Origin: an uncultured Shewanella sp.
GTDB taxonomy: Bacteria > Pseudomonadota > Gammaproteobacteria > Enterobacterales > Shewanellaceae
NCBI RefSeq assembly: GCF_947501665.1
Contig: NZ_CANMWS010000014.1
Coordinates: 1-64,000 of the forward strand
DNA length: 64,000 nt
Direction: 5' to 3'
Shown: piece by piece, positions 1-8,729 of the stretch
Numbering within the stretch: position 1 is the stretch's first letter
Layout: each line of letters starts with the position of its first letter
Program-made: the position numbers and the translations under genes
Notes under the pieces: model-generated
What the model was told of the DNA's origin: nothing
What the model saw: the letters and a program-made list of their open reading frames with translations, nothing else
Database searches by the model: none

Positions 1-101
1 GGGTGCGCATTATAGGGAGATTTGAGATTAGCGCAAGGGCTTTTTTGCATTTAATTTCGATAAACCATTTAAGTGCATACAAAGCCAGCTAAACGTATAA
101 A

Positions 102-123
102 AAAAGGGCTAAGCAGCCCTTTT
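102..123. terminator. Bidirectional rho-independent terminator
   Basis: A perfect 9-bp inverted repeat (AAAAGGGCT / AGCCCTTTT) with the 4-nt loop AAGC gives a hairpin with A and T runs on either side. It sits just past the stop of the minus-strand gene remnant that ends at 133, so it would have ended that transcript, and it could also end a plus-strand transcript entering from the left. Confidence 0.8.
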
Positions 124-132
124 AAAGTCTTA

Positions 133-819
133 TTATTCAAATAAAATTCGATTTATATAAAACATAATGCCAAATCCCAGAGGAATATTATAGGTTTCAT
201 GTTCAAAACCAAATGTCATAGTCGCAGAAGAGCGTAAGGAGTAACCTGAATAGAATAGGTTACAAACTTGCCATACTTCCCTCATCCTATAATTCACTGG
301 CTGCTGCGTTATAGTCGTTGGTGATAAGCATCCCATGTTGAAATATTTCTGGCTCCGTATCAAAATCACTTGCGATCATTCCAACGCCAATTGCATCACT
401 GCCCAATTGATCATTAGTATGCGTTGGAAGGGTTAAAGCTAGTCAAATACCATAACTAAAAGTCCTCTCAAGCTTTAAGAGTATTATCGGCATAATAATA
501 TTGAAATCTCCTATTCCAGACTCTTCACTATCACCGATTGTATATATAGGTAAGAAAAAGCGAGTCATCACATGACTTTATATCTCTCCCAAGACTGGGC
601 TAAAATGAGTTTGATAATACTTTGCCTTTACTATATTTACTGAAAACCACCCCATCAATAATTTTGAAAGGATAGTGATTTTAAATTAGAAGCTTGCTGC
701 TCTATACTAGAAACCACTTTAGGCGGATCAGTAATTGTACTCGATATTAAGGTGTTTAGTGTCATAAAAGTAAGCACCACCTTAATTAATGATGCTATTA
801 CCTATTGACGATGCTTCAT
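133..819 (-). pseudogene. Decayed outer-membrane beta-barrel protein gene
   Basis: Read on the minus strand, the region starts with a good ribosome-binding site (AAGGGAG) and ATG at 819, but has a TAG at codon 6 and further stops and frame changes. Pieces in different frames still resemble one family of outer-membrane barrel (transporter or neuromedin-U-like) proteins: an early stretch LKSLSFQN, a middle stretch RFFLPIYTIGDSEESGIGDFN, the stretch TLPTHTNDQLGSDAIGVG, and a C-terminal stretch TMTFGFEHETYNIPLGFGI. Such proteins usually read LPTATDD-LGS and W-VPLG-G at these places. The gene lies 46 bases downstream of, and in the same direction as, a decayed alkyl sulfatase gene, so both probably belonged to one operon that lost function. 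The family call rests on motif memory only. Confidence 0.6.
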
Positions 820-865
820 AAATACTCCCTTATTTTAAATCAATAATCGCTAACTAGATGACAAA

Positions 866-2587
866 TCAAGGGGTCACAATATTAAACCCAAAATATTGCC
901 CAAGATTATCAAGCATTCCCATTGTTTCTAAAAACTTTTCTTTATCTCCTTCAAAAGTTATGCTGCCATCACTTATTGCATCTTGCATGGCTACCGCTCC
1001 TGTCATCAATTCATTCAATGTCTTACGTTGAATGGATACAGTGGCATCTGCATTTTCATCTTGCGTATTTGGAGAAGCATTTAAAACTGAATTTTCAAGG
1101 TAAAGGGCATACTTCTCTTTCACATCAGGTAATACATAATTAATGGTAATCATCTTACCCTCAGCTTTTTGGGCATCCAATTATATTCCCATATGATCAA
1201 AAATTAGGGGCCATAGACATATTTAAAATCACATCTATGCAGGCAGTATTTGGCGCTGCAACTTTTTGAATCCCATTACGAAGCTCTGTTGCTCCACTTA
1301 AATAGAAATTCCGCCAAGGCCCACTTTCAGCTTGATAACCTAATTGCTCTAACACATCTGCTTGTAATAATAGTGCAGTCCTTCTCTCTGGTTCTGCAAA
1401 GACTAAGTTATTCAAAAGAGTCGCAGCCCATTTATAATCCCCACGTTTGAAAGCTTGCTGACCTAAATTAAGCACTTTTCAGGCTGTTCATTCATAGTGA
1501 AACCCATATTAGCGAAATGCAGTGTCTGATCATGCATAAACTTATAGATATCACGTTGTGATTTTAAATGCGGGATCACACCTTGGTCCCACTCAAGCCA
1601 GTGATGCATACCTATAGCGACCTTAGACTCATCACCCCATATCATAATGGCTTGGTTTAAATATTTCGGCCATAACGAAGCGTCCCGTGTTTTTGCTCCT
1701 CTTAAAGTATATAAATTATGCATTGTATGCGCAGCATCTTCTGCGGTATTAATCATTTTATATTTTGGTACATACCACATCATTTATGAAGGTGCTTCTG
1801 ATCCTTGAGCCATTAAAAACTCATATTCAAGCCCATCAATAGTTCTTTTTTCACTGGGAGGCTCCGCATTACCGTACACATATGATGCACAAGGACTCAT
1901 TACTGTTCCAGCAAACACATTTTCCGCTATCGAATGCTCCATGAAGCCTTCGAGTGCAAATATTTTCACTTTACCACTATCGATATTTACTTGATAAACG
2001 ACACCTTTCACACCACCAAAGTCATCGGCATGGAAATATGTATACATCGCAGCAACAACAGGTTTTTTAGGTCGGTGCTGATAATATCACTCAAGTGCCG
2101 CTTTAGCCGTTTCTGTTGAAATAAGAGGATCATAAATAGTGCTCCCTTTTTCACTTTCCACGATGGTCATGTTAGATAAATCTATGCTACGCATCTGGTA
2201 GACTCCCGGCACTACTTCAAATAAACTACTAATCATGAACAACTAACTTTGGCGCCACAAGTTAGGATTAACACTATTAGGAGACTGACTTCCCTGTTTA
2301 ATAAAATCCTGATACACCTTTAAATCCCAGACGACCTTGTCTTGCGTATCTTTTACGATACCCTCATTGTTTAATGGTGCGATAAAACCTCTCTTTGCAT
2401 CTTTAAAGCTATTTTTATTACGAATGGATAGGCCTCATATAGCGCATTATTTTTTTGTATCGTAAATTTACTTGCTTCCTGCCTAGTCGCAGACTCAGCA
2501 CTTAACTCCCCCCCCAACAGAAAGCATCAGTTTAATGACTGGGAGTACTCTCCAAGAATCAATTATATTATTACTTTTACACTTCAT
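866..2587 (-). pseudogene. Decayed alkyl sulfatase (SdsA/BDS1-type metallo-beta-lactamase fold)
   Basis: Minus-strand pieces in order match the family: a signal-peptide start at 2587 (RBS GAGGAAAG), a linker with KRGFIAPL, NLWRQ, FEVVPGVYQMRSIDLSNMT, DPLISTETAKAAL, FGGVKGVV, EGFMEHSIAENVFAG, the HNLYTLRGAKTRDA stretch, the dimerisation domain (GYQAESGPWRNFYLSGA) and the SCP2-like C-terminal domain ending FNIVTP. The gene is broken: a frameshift at an 8-G run near 2510-2517, another near 2426, in-frame stops near 2245, 2088 and 1784, a deletion of roughly 70 codons near 1470, and a frame break near 1190. The metal-binding motif is also damaged, reading HADDFGG where the family has HxHxDHFGG. 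When intact the enzyme would cleave sulfate from alkyl sulfates such as SDS in the periplasm. Confidence 0.85.
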
Positions 2588-2865
2588 AATTAGACTTTCC
2601 TCATTTTATAAATGAATAACCACAATAAATTTAGAACAGTTAACAACAAATCAAAACAGACCTTTCACGCTGGAGAAAATAGAGGGGGCCTATTCATAAA
2701 CTTATTGCCACTTTTAGTCTTTATTTAAATAATAACGTTAAGAAAATTAACTTATATAAAATAATGCCTATATTTATAGTAAGATATAAAAACTGAAATT
2801 TATTTCACAATTTATTTAACTTATAATCATTAAAATATGCTTTTATTTATTATGTTAAATATATA

Positions 2866-2881
2866 AGTGATATGGCTCACA
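2866..2881. promoter_or_regulatory. Possible CRP-binding site
   Basis: The 16-mer AGTGATATGGCTCACA has the half-sites GTGA and TCAC separated by 6 bases, as in CRP operators. It lies about 130 bases upstream of the predicted start of the porin 1 transcript. This is a match by eye, with one base off the full TGTGA-N6-TCACA pattern, and no similar site was checked in front of the other two porin genes. Confidence 0.4.
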
Positions 2882-2975
2882 AAAATTTATTGATACCCAC
2901 ATCAAACTTAGAATAATAAATGTACAACCGGTATCGAAATCAATCAGTAATTATTTTTTATATTCAATATTTTTA

Positions 2976-3122
2976 TTGTTTTTTATTTTTAACATCTGTA
3001 TATTTGTCGGCGCTAGGAGCAAACAGTGTTTATTAATATACATTAAGACACTAATAATAACTTATGGATGAGTTGACTTTAGTCTAATAAAAACTTCATC
3101 ACTTCTCATTTTTGTTCCTAGC
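2976..3122 (+). promoter_or_regulatory. Promoter and candidate structured RNA leader of porin 1
   Basis: -35 TTGTTT (2976-2981), 17-bp spacer and -10 TATATT (2999-3004) predict a start near 3010, exactly at the 5' arm of an 11-bp stem: GCTAGGAGCAA (3012-3022) with TTGTTCCTAGC (3112-3122), one G-U pair. Inside are a hairpin AGTGT/ACACT (3025-3029 / 3048-3052), the hexamer ATGGAT (3064-3069) and an overlapping stem GATGAGTT / AACTTCATC (3067-3074 / 3092-3100). The same plan recurs before the two paralogous genes at 4303 and 6356. Function unknown; see findings. Confidence 0.6.
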
Positions 3123-3151
3123 TTTATTATAATTACAGGGACAATGAACAA

Positions 3152-3952
3152 ATGAACAAATCAACAATCGCAGCTGCTCTTTTATTAAGCTTAACCAGTG
3201 CATCAGCACTTGCAGCTAATGATAACAATTATCATCATGAAGCTCAGTTAGATTACAACACTTCGAGTGAAGAATTCTCTGACGGTGACTGGGATCTAAA
3301 CTACCGTTATTACACTGAGTCTGTTGATCAAAAAACCGTGCCTTATGCATTGAGCGGCTTTTTAGCGCAAAGCTCTAACATTGGCGGCCATTTTGGTTTT
3401 AATAATGACGAAATAGATTTCCGCAATTATGGTTTCGATGGCGAGTATGTGTTTGATTCCAAGTGGTTTATCAATGGTAAATTGAATCGAGCCGATCAAG
3501 ATTCAGCAGATCAAATGACATATGGTATTGGTGGTGGTTACTACTTCAATAATACATCGAAAGTCTATGCAAACTACCAACGTTTAGATGTGGAACATCA
3601 TGGTGAAAACACCGATGTTTATACTTTTGGTGTTAAAGGTTATTTACCAATTCCTGTTACTGAAGGTATTTTACTGGGCACAGAGTTAAACGGCTATCAT
3701 TATTCAACCAAAGGTAAAACATCGACCAATGACTTTAGCATGTATGCCGATTGGTACATTACTCGCGCATGGTCTTTCGGTGCTAATTACGAAATTAAAG
3801 ATAAAAGTGGCAGCGATGACGGTTACAGCATTAACACGGCTTATTTCTGGCGTCTAACGGATTCTATTTCAGCTATTGCCAAAGTTCAAAAGCAATTTGA
3901 ACCCAATCAAGATGGTGTATCAGGTACATTAGCGATTAACGGCCGCTTCTAA
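3152..3952 (+). CDS. Putative porin / outer-membrane beta-barrel protein, copy 1
   Basis: The 266-residue product has a classical signal peptide (about residues 1-21, ending ALA-A), no internal hydrophobic helix, alternating aromatic/polar strands and a C-terminal phenylalanine (AINGRF), the usual signature of an outer-membrane barrel. It is paralogous to the genes at 4303 and 6356: shared blocks are SSEEFSDG, VPYALSG-LAQ, YVFDSKWF, a central GGYYFN, DWYITRAWSFG and KQFEPNQDGVSG. The start at 3152 is favoured by ACAGGGA about 10 bases upstream; an ATG at 3144 runs straight into a stop. An own promoter and a long leader precede it and a hairpin terminator follows, so it is monocistronic. Specific substrate unknown. 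Confidence 0.8.
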   Translation: MNKSTIAAALLLSLTSASALAANDNNYHHEAQLDYNTSSEEFSDGDWDLNYRYYTESVDQKTVPYALSGFLAQSSNIGGHFGFNNDEIDFRNYGFDGEYVFDSKWFINGKLNRADQDSADQMTYGIGGGYYFNNTSKVYANYQRLDVEHHGENTDVYTFGVKGYLPIPVTEGILLGTELNGYHYSTKGKTSTNDFSMYADWYITRAWSFGANYEIKDKSGSDDGYSINTAYFWRLTDSISAIAKVQKQFEPNQDGVSGTLAINGRF

Positions 3953-4008
3953 TATCGAGCAATAAATAGTGTCACAGTATCAACTTGAATAAAGTTGATT
4001 ATTGATAA

Positions 4009-4048
4009 AAATGAATGCAAATCGTTTAATCGTTGGCATTCATTTTTT
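4009..4048 (+). terminator. Rho-independent terminator of porin 1
   Basis: AAATGAATGC (4009-4018) pairs with GCATTCATTT (4036-4045) and is followed by more T residues. It lies about 55 bases after the porin 1 stop and before the promoter of porin 2. Confidence 0.75.
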
Positions 4049-4115
4049 ATTCAAATGAGTTAAATTACCCACTGCTAATATATTAGCTGTTATTTTATAT
4101 AAAGAGTCCCTTCAC

Positions 4116-4275
4116 TTGCATCTTTATTAATATTTCGCTTATAGTAATCGCGCTAGGAGCTAAGGGCTAAAAGTTAACGACTAATCCCCCAATAAAATTA
4201 ATAAATATAGACTTATGGATAAGCTGAGCCGTCTTTCAACTCCCTTAACAATGTCTAGCTATTTTGTCTCCTAGC
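4116..4275 (+). promoter_or_regulatory. Promoter and candidate structured RNA leader of porin 2
   Basis: -35 TTGCAT (4116-4121), 18-bp spacer and -10 TATAGT (4140-4145) predict a start near 4151, at the 5' arm of a closing stem: GCTAGGAG (4152-4159) with CTCCTAGC (4268-4275). The hexamer ATGGAT is at 4215-4220, followed by a short stem TAAG / CTTA (4220-4223 / 4244-4247). The arrangement parallels the leaders at 3010 and 6247, with base changes in the arms that keep pairing. Confidence 0.6.
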
Positions 4276-4302
4276 CTTATTCTAATTACAGGAACAAAAT
4301 TA

Positions 4303-5184
4303 ATGAATAACATCACTCTTGCAAGCCTGATTTTATTAAGCTTAGCCAGCCATTCGACCATTGCCGCAGAAGATAAGCCTTTTCATCATGAGTCACAAGT
4401 CGACTATATTACCTCCAGTGAGGAATTTTCAGATGGTAAATGGGGCCTACAATATCGATATTATCAAACAGCCGTCAACCAAGAAACAGTGCCCTATGCA
4501 CTTAGTGGCTACTTAGCACAAACATCCAATATTGGCGGTGAATATATTGGCTTTGGCGATAGTGATAGGCAATATAATCTTGACGGTACTTATGTTTTTG
4601 ACTCCAAATGGTTTGTTGGTCTAGGCTATCAAAAAACCGACCTTAGTGATTCAAACAACCTTAAACTCATTGAATCATACAAGGCTATAACACCTGACTC
4701 TAAAACCTATCAAGTCACCGGAGGATACTACTTAAATAAAACCAGTGCGGCTTATTTTTCATACCAATATAATGACGGAAATAAAGACAATAGCTTGTAT
4801 AGCGAGGATACTACAGGTCATTATGTCGGCGCCGGATTAAAAACCTTAGTTCCCATGACTGTGACTGAAGGCATTTTTATCGATGCCAGTTACCATTATG
4901 CCGACACAGAAACAAAATATAGCGGTACAGGTATAGGAGGGAAAACAGAGCAAAACAGTAATAATTTTAATCTACAAGCTGATTGGTATTTTACTCGTTC
5001 TTGGTCTGTTGGCGGTTACTACCATACCGATGACAGTAGCAGCGATAATGATGATTACGGTATTGGTACCGCATACTTTTTACGCTTAAATAATGTCCTA
5101 TCGGCACGAATTAATATCATTAAACAGTTTGAGCCCGATCTTGATGGTGTTTATGGTAATTTAAGTGTAAACGCCAGATTTTAA
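4303..5184 (+). CDS. Putative porin / outer-membrane beta-barrel protein, copy 2
   Basis: Second of three paralogues, 293 residues from the ATG at 4303. That start is chosen because ACAGGAACAA lies directly upstream and the protein then begins with a proper signal peptide (MNNITLASLILL, cleaved near AIA-A); the longer frame back to 4264 would translate the leader. Shared family blocks are SSEEFSDGKWGL, VPYALSGYLAQ, YVFDSKWF, GGYYLN, DWYFTRSWSVGG and KQFEPDLDGVYG, ending NARF with terminal Phe. The central part (about residues 105-150) is longer than in copy 1, as expected for variable surface loops. Outer-membrane localisation is inferred; substrate unknown. Confidence 0.8.
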   Translation: MNNITLASLILLSLASHSTIAAEDKPFHHESQVDYITSSEEFSDGKWGLQYRYYQTAVNQETVPYALSGYLAQTSNIGGEYIGFGDSDRQYNLDGTYVFDSKWFVGLGYQKTDLSDSNNLKLIESYKAITPDSKTYQVTGGYYLNKTSAAYFSYQYNDGNKDNSLYSEDTTGHYVGAGLKTLVPMTVTEGIFIDASYHYADTETKYSGTGIGGKTEQNSNNFNLQADWYFTRSWSVGGYYHTDDSSSDNDDYGIGTAYFLRLNNVLSARINIIKQFEPDLDGVYGNLSVNARF

Positions 5185-5189
5185 CGCGT

Positions 5190-5528
5190 TACCCGTGAGA
5201 CTTAAAGATGCATGTTTTCAGAGCCTGTAAAAGGTCCTAATTCAAAGCGTACTCTTGTAAAAGAAAAGGTGCAAGAATGCTTATTGCCTTTTAAGGTGAT
5301 ACAACTTCGATGCAGGTGATTTTACAGACTCCCAAAGGGCAGACTCTTATCAGTAAAGAGGAAAGCCTTTTATACTGCGTTATTGAACATCAGCTTAGAA
5401 TGACTAGGCACGCTGTTTAGCTGACCATCAAGGATGATGGAAATGTCATTTATGCAAGAGCAATTAATGACCTTGCCTAAAAGGCTTTTAATTCCAGCTG
5501 CATCCTACATCTTCAAGTATCACGGGTA
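5190..5528. mobile_element. MITE-like element with 21-bp terminal inverted repeats
   Basis: The left end TACCCGTGAGACTTAAAGATG (5190-5210) and the reverse complement of the right end (5508-5528) match at 19 of 21 positions. The 339-bp interval has no reading frame worth calling. A second, inner inverted repeat lies inside: GAGCCTGTAAAA (5221-5232) and TTTTACAGACTC (5320-5331), 11 of 12 matching. No transposase and no clear target-site duplication are visible. It fills the gap between porin 2 and the DTW-domain gene. Its family is not assigned. Confidence 0.7.
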
Positions 5529-5555
5529 TTGTTGCACGGGGAAAATTAACTCTCA

Positions 5556-6152
5556 TCATTTATCATAGCGCTTCCTCGCCGCTTCAGGCATAAATTGAAG
5601 TTGTTTGTTCACCATGGCATTAAGCGCCAGATACAAAGGCGCCACATCAAGATCGCAATCGATAGTCTTAAGACTTAATGCCACAGCCTCAAGCGTGGAT
5701 AAACTATCACCGCGAGGCGCTTTGCGTATTTTATACTGCGAAGGCTTATCTAAATTTAAATGCAAAGCTGGGTATTGCTCAAGCCAAGGATTTAAATTGA
5801 TCATTTTGAACACTTTACGCCAGGTACCATCTAAAAAAAGTAAAATGGCATCCTTCACAGGTTTAATATCATCTATACATATGCTGTCATTACTTGGGTA
5901 AATGACATATACGGCTTTTTTACTCTGCTGCAAGAACAGCTTTAATCGAGTAAAGTCTTCTGGTGTTTCTCCCACGATAACGCTGATATTTGGAATAACC
6001 AATGTTAATAACTTAACCGTATTTTTTGCATGCTTCACTTCAGCAGGATCTTGTAACACAATCACTTTATTTGTGATTTCAAGCTGAGTAATGCTCTCAC
6101 AAATACAAGCGACCTTGGGATATTGGCACTTCAAACATTTCTCTCGTGACAC
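5556..6152 (-). CDS. DTW-domain protein, probable tRNA-uridine aminocarboxypropyltransferase
   Basis: 198 residues. The N-terminus has a zinc-finger-like CxxCxxxxxxxCIC cluster (residues 5-18, CLKCQYPKVACIC), followed by the TrmH-like SPOUT-related DTW domain with FLDGTW near residue 108, where the family name motif D-(G)TW sits, and KPSQYKIRKAPRGDSLSTLEA, the usual SAM-site segment. Known members (E. coli TapT/YfiP, TuaA/DTWD) transfer the 3-amino-3-carboxypropyl group of SAM to uridine in tRNA. The start is a GTG at 6152 preceded by AAGAGAAT; this start gives the conserved MSRxxC N-terminus. It is a single gene between a MITE-like element and porin 3. Which uridine is modified cannot be told from sequence alone. 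Confidence 0.8.
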   Translation of the reverse strand: MSREKCLKCQYPKVACICESITQLEITNKVIVLQDPAEVKHAKNTVKLLTLVIPNISVIVGETPEDFTRLKLFLQQSKKAVYVIYPSNDSICIDDIKPVKDAILLFLDGTWRKVFKMINLNPWLEQYPALHLNLDKPSQYKIRKAPRGDSLSTLEAVALSLKTIDCDLDVAPLYLALNAMVNKQLQFMPEAARKRYDK

Positions 6153-6210
6153 AGAATAATTCTCTTCATTAAATAATCGATATTAAGCAATAAAAATCTC
6201 AATTTTGATA

Positions 6211-6333
6211 TTGGCGAGTTTTACACTTCTAGTCTATATTCACAATGCTGGGAGCGTAGGCAAGAGATAACTAACTCAATGCCAAAATAAATTTATGGAT
6301 TAAGTTGTACCCTTAACAATACTCGCCTCCTAG
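6211..6333 (+). promoter_or_regulatory. Promoter and candidate structured RNA leader of porin 3
   Basis: -35 TTGGCG (6211-6216), 18-bp spacer and -10 TATATT (6235-6240) place the start near 6247. CTGGGAG plus CG (6248-6256) pairs with CGCCTCCTAG (6324-6333) through one G-U pair and one bulge. A hairpin GGCA-GAG / CTC-TGCC (6259-6266 / 6275-6283), ATGGAT (6295-6300) and a stem TTAAG / CTTAA (6300-6304 / 6312-6316) follow. It is the third copy of the leader plan seen before porins 1 and 2. Confidence 0.6.
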
Positions 6334-6355
6334 TCTCATCAAAAGGGAGATGATT

Positions 6356-7300
6356 ATGAAACGTACAACCGCTATTGCTATTTTACTTAGCTTAACAGGA
6401 TCTGCCGCTATCGCAGCAGATGACAACAATTATAAACACGAAATTCAAGCCTATTACTCTTCATCCACTGAAAATTTTTCAGACGGGCGATATGGTCTTA
6501 GTCAACGTAGCTACTTTGGTGGTGACGGTGTCAACCAGAGCAACGTCCCCTATGCTTTAAGTGGCGAGCTGGCTCAAAAAACAAATTTCGGTACACATTT
6601 TGCCGGTTTTAATGGTAACGGAAAAGATTATCATGTCGATTTTGAATTTGTCTTCGATTCCAAGATTTTTATTGCTGCAAAATATTATAAGACTGAACTA
6701 AAAGATTATGATGTAGATGGTTACTTTAGTTTAGGCGACTATGATGATTTTTACGGCATGGATATTGATAGAGACTTTACTGTACAAGATTATAAATCTG
6801 ATGGTTATATTGGAGCTATCGGCTTTTATTTTGATCCCACATCATCAATTTATTTAGATTATCGTCGAGGAAATCTAAAGAATTATCCAACTATTCTAGA
6901 CACCGAATTTGAATATAAAACAACTACCAATAATTTTGGTATCGGGGCAAATAGCTTCGTTGATTTTGTGCATACAGCGGGCCTTTATATGGCCGCTAAA
7001 TATACCTATACCTCCTATGACCTAGAGCTTGTTGGCTACTCGCCAACCACAGAAGACTCCATTAATAGCATTGATTTAGCTCTTGATTGGTATCTTACTC
7101 AATCTTTCTCTATCGGAGGTAAATACCATGCTGATGATGGCAGTTTCGTCAGCAACGACGATGATTATGATTATAATGTGACCGCGGCTTATTTTTGGCG
7201 TATGACGGATCTTTTTTCTGCTCGACTTGAAGTCACTAAGCAACTTGAGCCCCAATTAGATGGCGCATATGGACGTATCAGCTTGGATGGACGTTTCTAA
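6356..7300 (+). CDS. Putative porin / outer-membrane beta-barrel protein, copy 3
   Basis: Third paralogue, 314 residues from ATG 6356. This start is preferred over the ATG at 6350 because AAAGGGAG ends almost directly at 6350, leaving no spacing, but is well spaced for 6356. Signal peptide MKRTTAIAILLSLTGSAAIA, then the family blocks STENFSDGRYGL, VPYALSGELAQ, FVFDSKIF, DWYLTQSFSIGGKYH, AAYFWRMTD and KQLEPQLDGAYG, ending DGRF. Loop regions are rich in Asp and Tyr (about residues 110-140). It is the most diverged of the three. The gene is monocistronic with its own leader and a strong terminator behind it. Confidence 0.8.
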   Translation: MKRTTAIAILLSLTGSAAIAADDNNYKHEIQAYYSSSTENFSDGRYGLSQRSYFGGDGVNQSNVPYALSGELAQKTNFGTHFAGFNGNGKDYHVDFEFVFDSKIFIAAKYYKTELKDYDVDGYFSLGDYDDFYGMDIDRDFTVQDYKSDGYIGAIGFYFDPTSSIYLDYRRGNLKNYPTILDTEFEYKTTTNNFGIGANSFVDFVHTAGLYMAAKYTYTSYDLELVGYSPTTEDSINSIDLALDWYLTQSFSIGGKYHADDGSFVSNDDDYDYNVTAAYFWRMTDLFSARLEVTKQLEPQLDGAYGRISLDGRF

Positions 7301-7337
7301 ATAGCTCCCTTCCAAATCATATACTTTATGTTCTATA

Positions 7338-7365
7338 AAATGGCCAGAATCAATTCTGGCCATTT
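7338..7365. terminator. Bidirectional terminator between porin 3 and the Bcr-type exporter
   Basis: A perfect 12-bp stem, AAATGGCCAGAA / TTCTGGCCATTT, with the loop TCAA, is flanked by A and T runs and lies between two convergent genes. It can serve both. Confidence 0.85.
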
Positions 7366-7414
7366 ATTTTCAAGCAACATGAAACTCACTTTTCCAATGA
7401 CTTTGATATTACAG

Positions 7415-8620
7415 TCACTCAGACAAGATTTTTTGTTTATGCCAGTGTGACAAGCGTTTCATTTTCATAATAACTAGCGAAATACTTGATAACACCAACA
7501 TGACCAATCCAACAGCATAAGGTGCACTTAAGCTCGTTTGCTGAACTAACCCCGCTAATATAGACGCCCCGCTCATCTGAATAAAACCCAATATCGCCGT
7601 TGCCGTTCCTGCTCTCTCTCCAAACGCTGACAAAGCCATACTTGTTGCAGGTCCCAAAAGCAACGCAAATCCAATACACAGTAATAAGATAGGCAGCATA
7701 AAGCTCAGTGCTGCTTCAAAACCACTATTTGGCCCCCATTCTTTTAATACAATTTGCAAGCTTCCAGCCATAAACAAACATATTAATGCGAGGATCACTG
7801 TGCCTCGGTTACCCAGCTGTTTCATCACTAAAGGTGCAGCAAAACACGCCATAATATTCACCACGGCATTGAGTGCAAATAAGCCACTAAACGTTAGCTC
7901 GGACATACCTAAATGTTCAATAATCCATACAGGAGCATAAGACACATAACTTAAAATTGATGTCATTCCCACCATACAAATAAAGGCATAAAACAAGAAA
8001 TGAGATTCTAACAGTACCGGCTTATAGCGTGACCAACGATATAACGCGCCTTCTGTCACCGTATGACTCGGTCTCGTTTCGGGTAAACGATAGCCAACAT
8101 AAATGATGACAAATATGGCATAAAGCATCATAAACACAAATGTTGAACGCCAGCCAAATTGCAACGCCAACATCCCGCCTAAAGTGGGTGCTAACGCAGG
8201 AATAACACAAATCATACCATTTAAATAGCTATAATAATGCGCCCCCTCTTGAGATGAAAAACTGTCTCTGACTGCACTAAATACCACAATAGATGTTGCA
8301 CATGCAGCCAAGCCTTGAAGCACTCGGGCAATTTGCAGCCAATGAAAATCAACAGCCATTGCAGCTAGCAAACTGCTTAGACAATAAAGAAGAATACCTA
8401 TTAAGGCGATAGGCCGCCTACCATATCGATCTGCTAATGGGCCAATTAATAGCTGGCCTGTCCCCATTGCAAATAGGAAAAGTATCAAGGTCGATTGAAT
8501 TTCACTTGCCGACACCCCAAACTCCGTTGCCATATTAGGCATTGAGGGTAAATAGATATCGATAGCGAGTGGGCTTAATACCACCATAGACATTAATATC
8601 GGTAATAAATTACGACGCAT
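7415..8620 (-). CDS. Bcr/CflA-family MFS drug exporter
   Basis: 401 residues with about twelve hydrophobic segments. The first loop carries the MFS motif A form GPLADRYGRRP (about residues 60-70), and the N-terminus reads SPLAIDIYLPSMP, typical of the Bcr/CflA drug:proton antiporters of the inner membrane, which export compounds such as bicyclomycin or chloramphenicol in known members. The gene is divergent from the LysR regulator at 8730 with about 110 bases between, the usual arrangement of an exporter and its controller. The actual substrate is not predictable. Confidence 0.85.
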   Translation of the reverse strand: MRRNLLPILMSMVVLSPLAIDIYLPSMPNMATEFGVSASEIQSTLILFLFAMGTGQLLIGPLADRYGRRPIALIGILLYCLSSLLAAMAVDFHWLQIARVLQGLAACATSIVVFSAVRDSFSSQEGAHYYSYLNGMICVIPALAPTLGGMLALQFGWRSTFVFMMLYAIFVIIYVGYRLPETRPSHTVTEGALYRWSRYKPVLLESHFLFYAFICMVGMTSILSYVSYAPVWIIEHLGMSELTFSGLFALNAVVNIMACFAAPLVMKQLGNRGTVILALICLFMAGSLQIVLKEWGPNSGFEAALSFMLPILLLCIGFALLLGPATSMALSAFGERAGTATAILGFIQMSGASILAGLVQQTSLSAPYAVGLVMLVLSSISLVIMKMKRLSHWHKQKILSE

Positions 8621-8729
8621 GCTTAAACCAACCCTCTTTTCTCTAATAATAAAACGGCTATTTTACTCAATTCATGTTATGAATAGAAATGATATGATTT
8701 ACTAACTATATTTCCTATAAGGAATATCT

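Larger units (their letters stand above)
2588..3151. other. AT-rich intergenic region with porin 1 promoter and leader
   Basis: No gene is visible between the decayed sulfatase and the first porin gene. The stretch is very AT-rich. It holds a possible CRP site (2866-2881), a promoter with -35 TTGTTT at 2976-2981 and -10 TATATT at 2999-3004, and a leader of about 140 nt, all described separately. Confidence 0.6.

Noticed and set aside
3010..3122. Match of the porin leaders to the TwoAYGGAY RNA motif because of ATGGAT
   Set aside because: That motif needs two AYGGAY loops; each leader shows only one, so the name is not applied.
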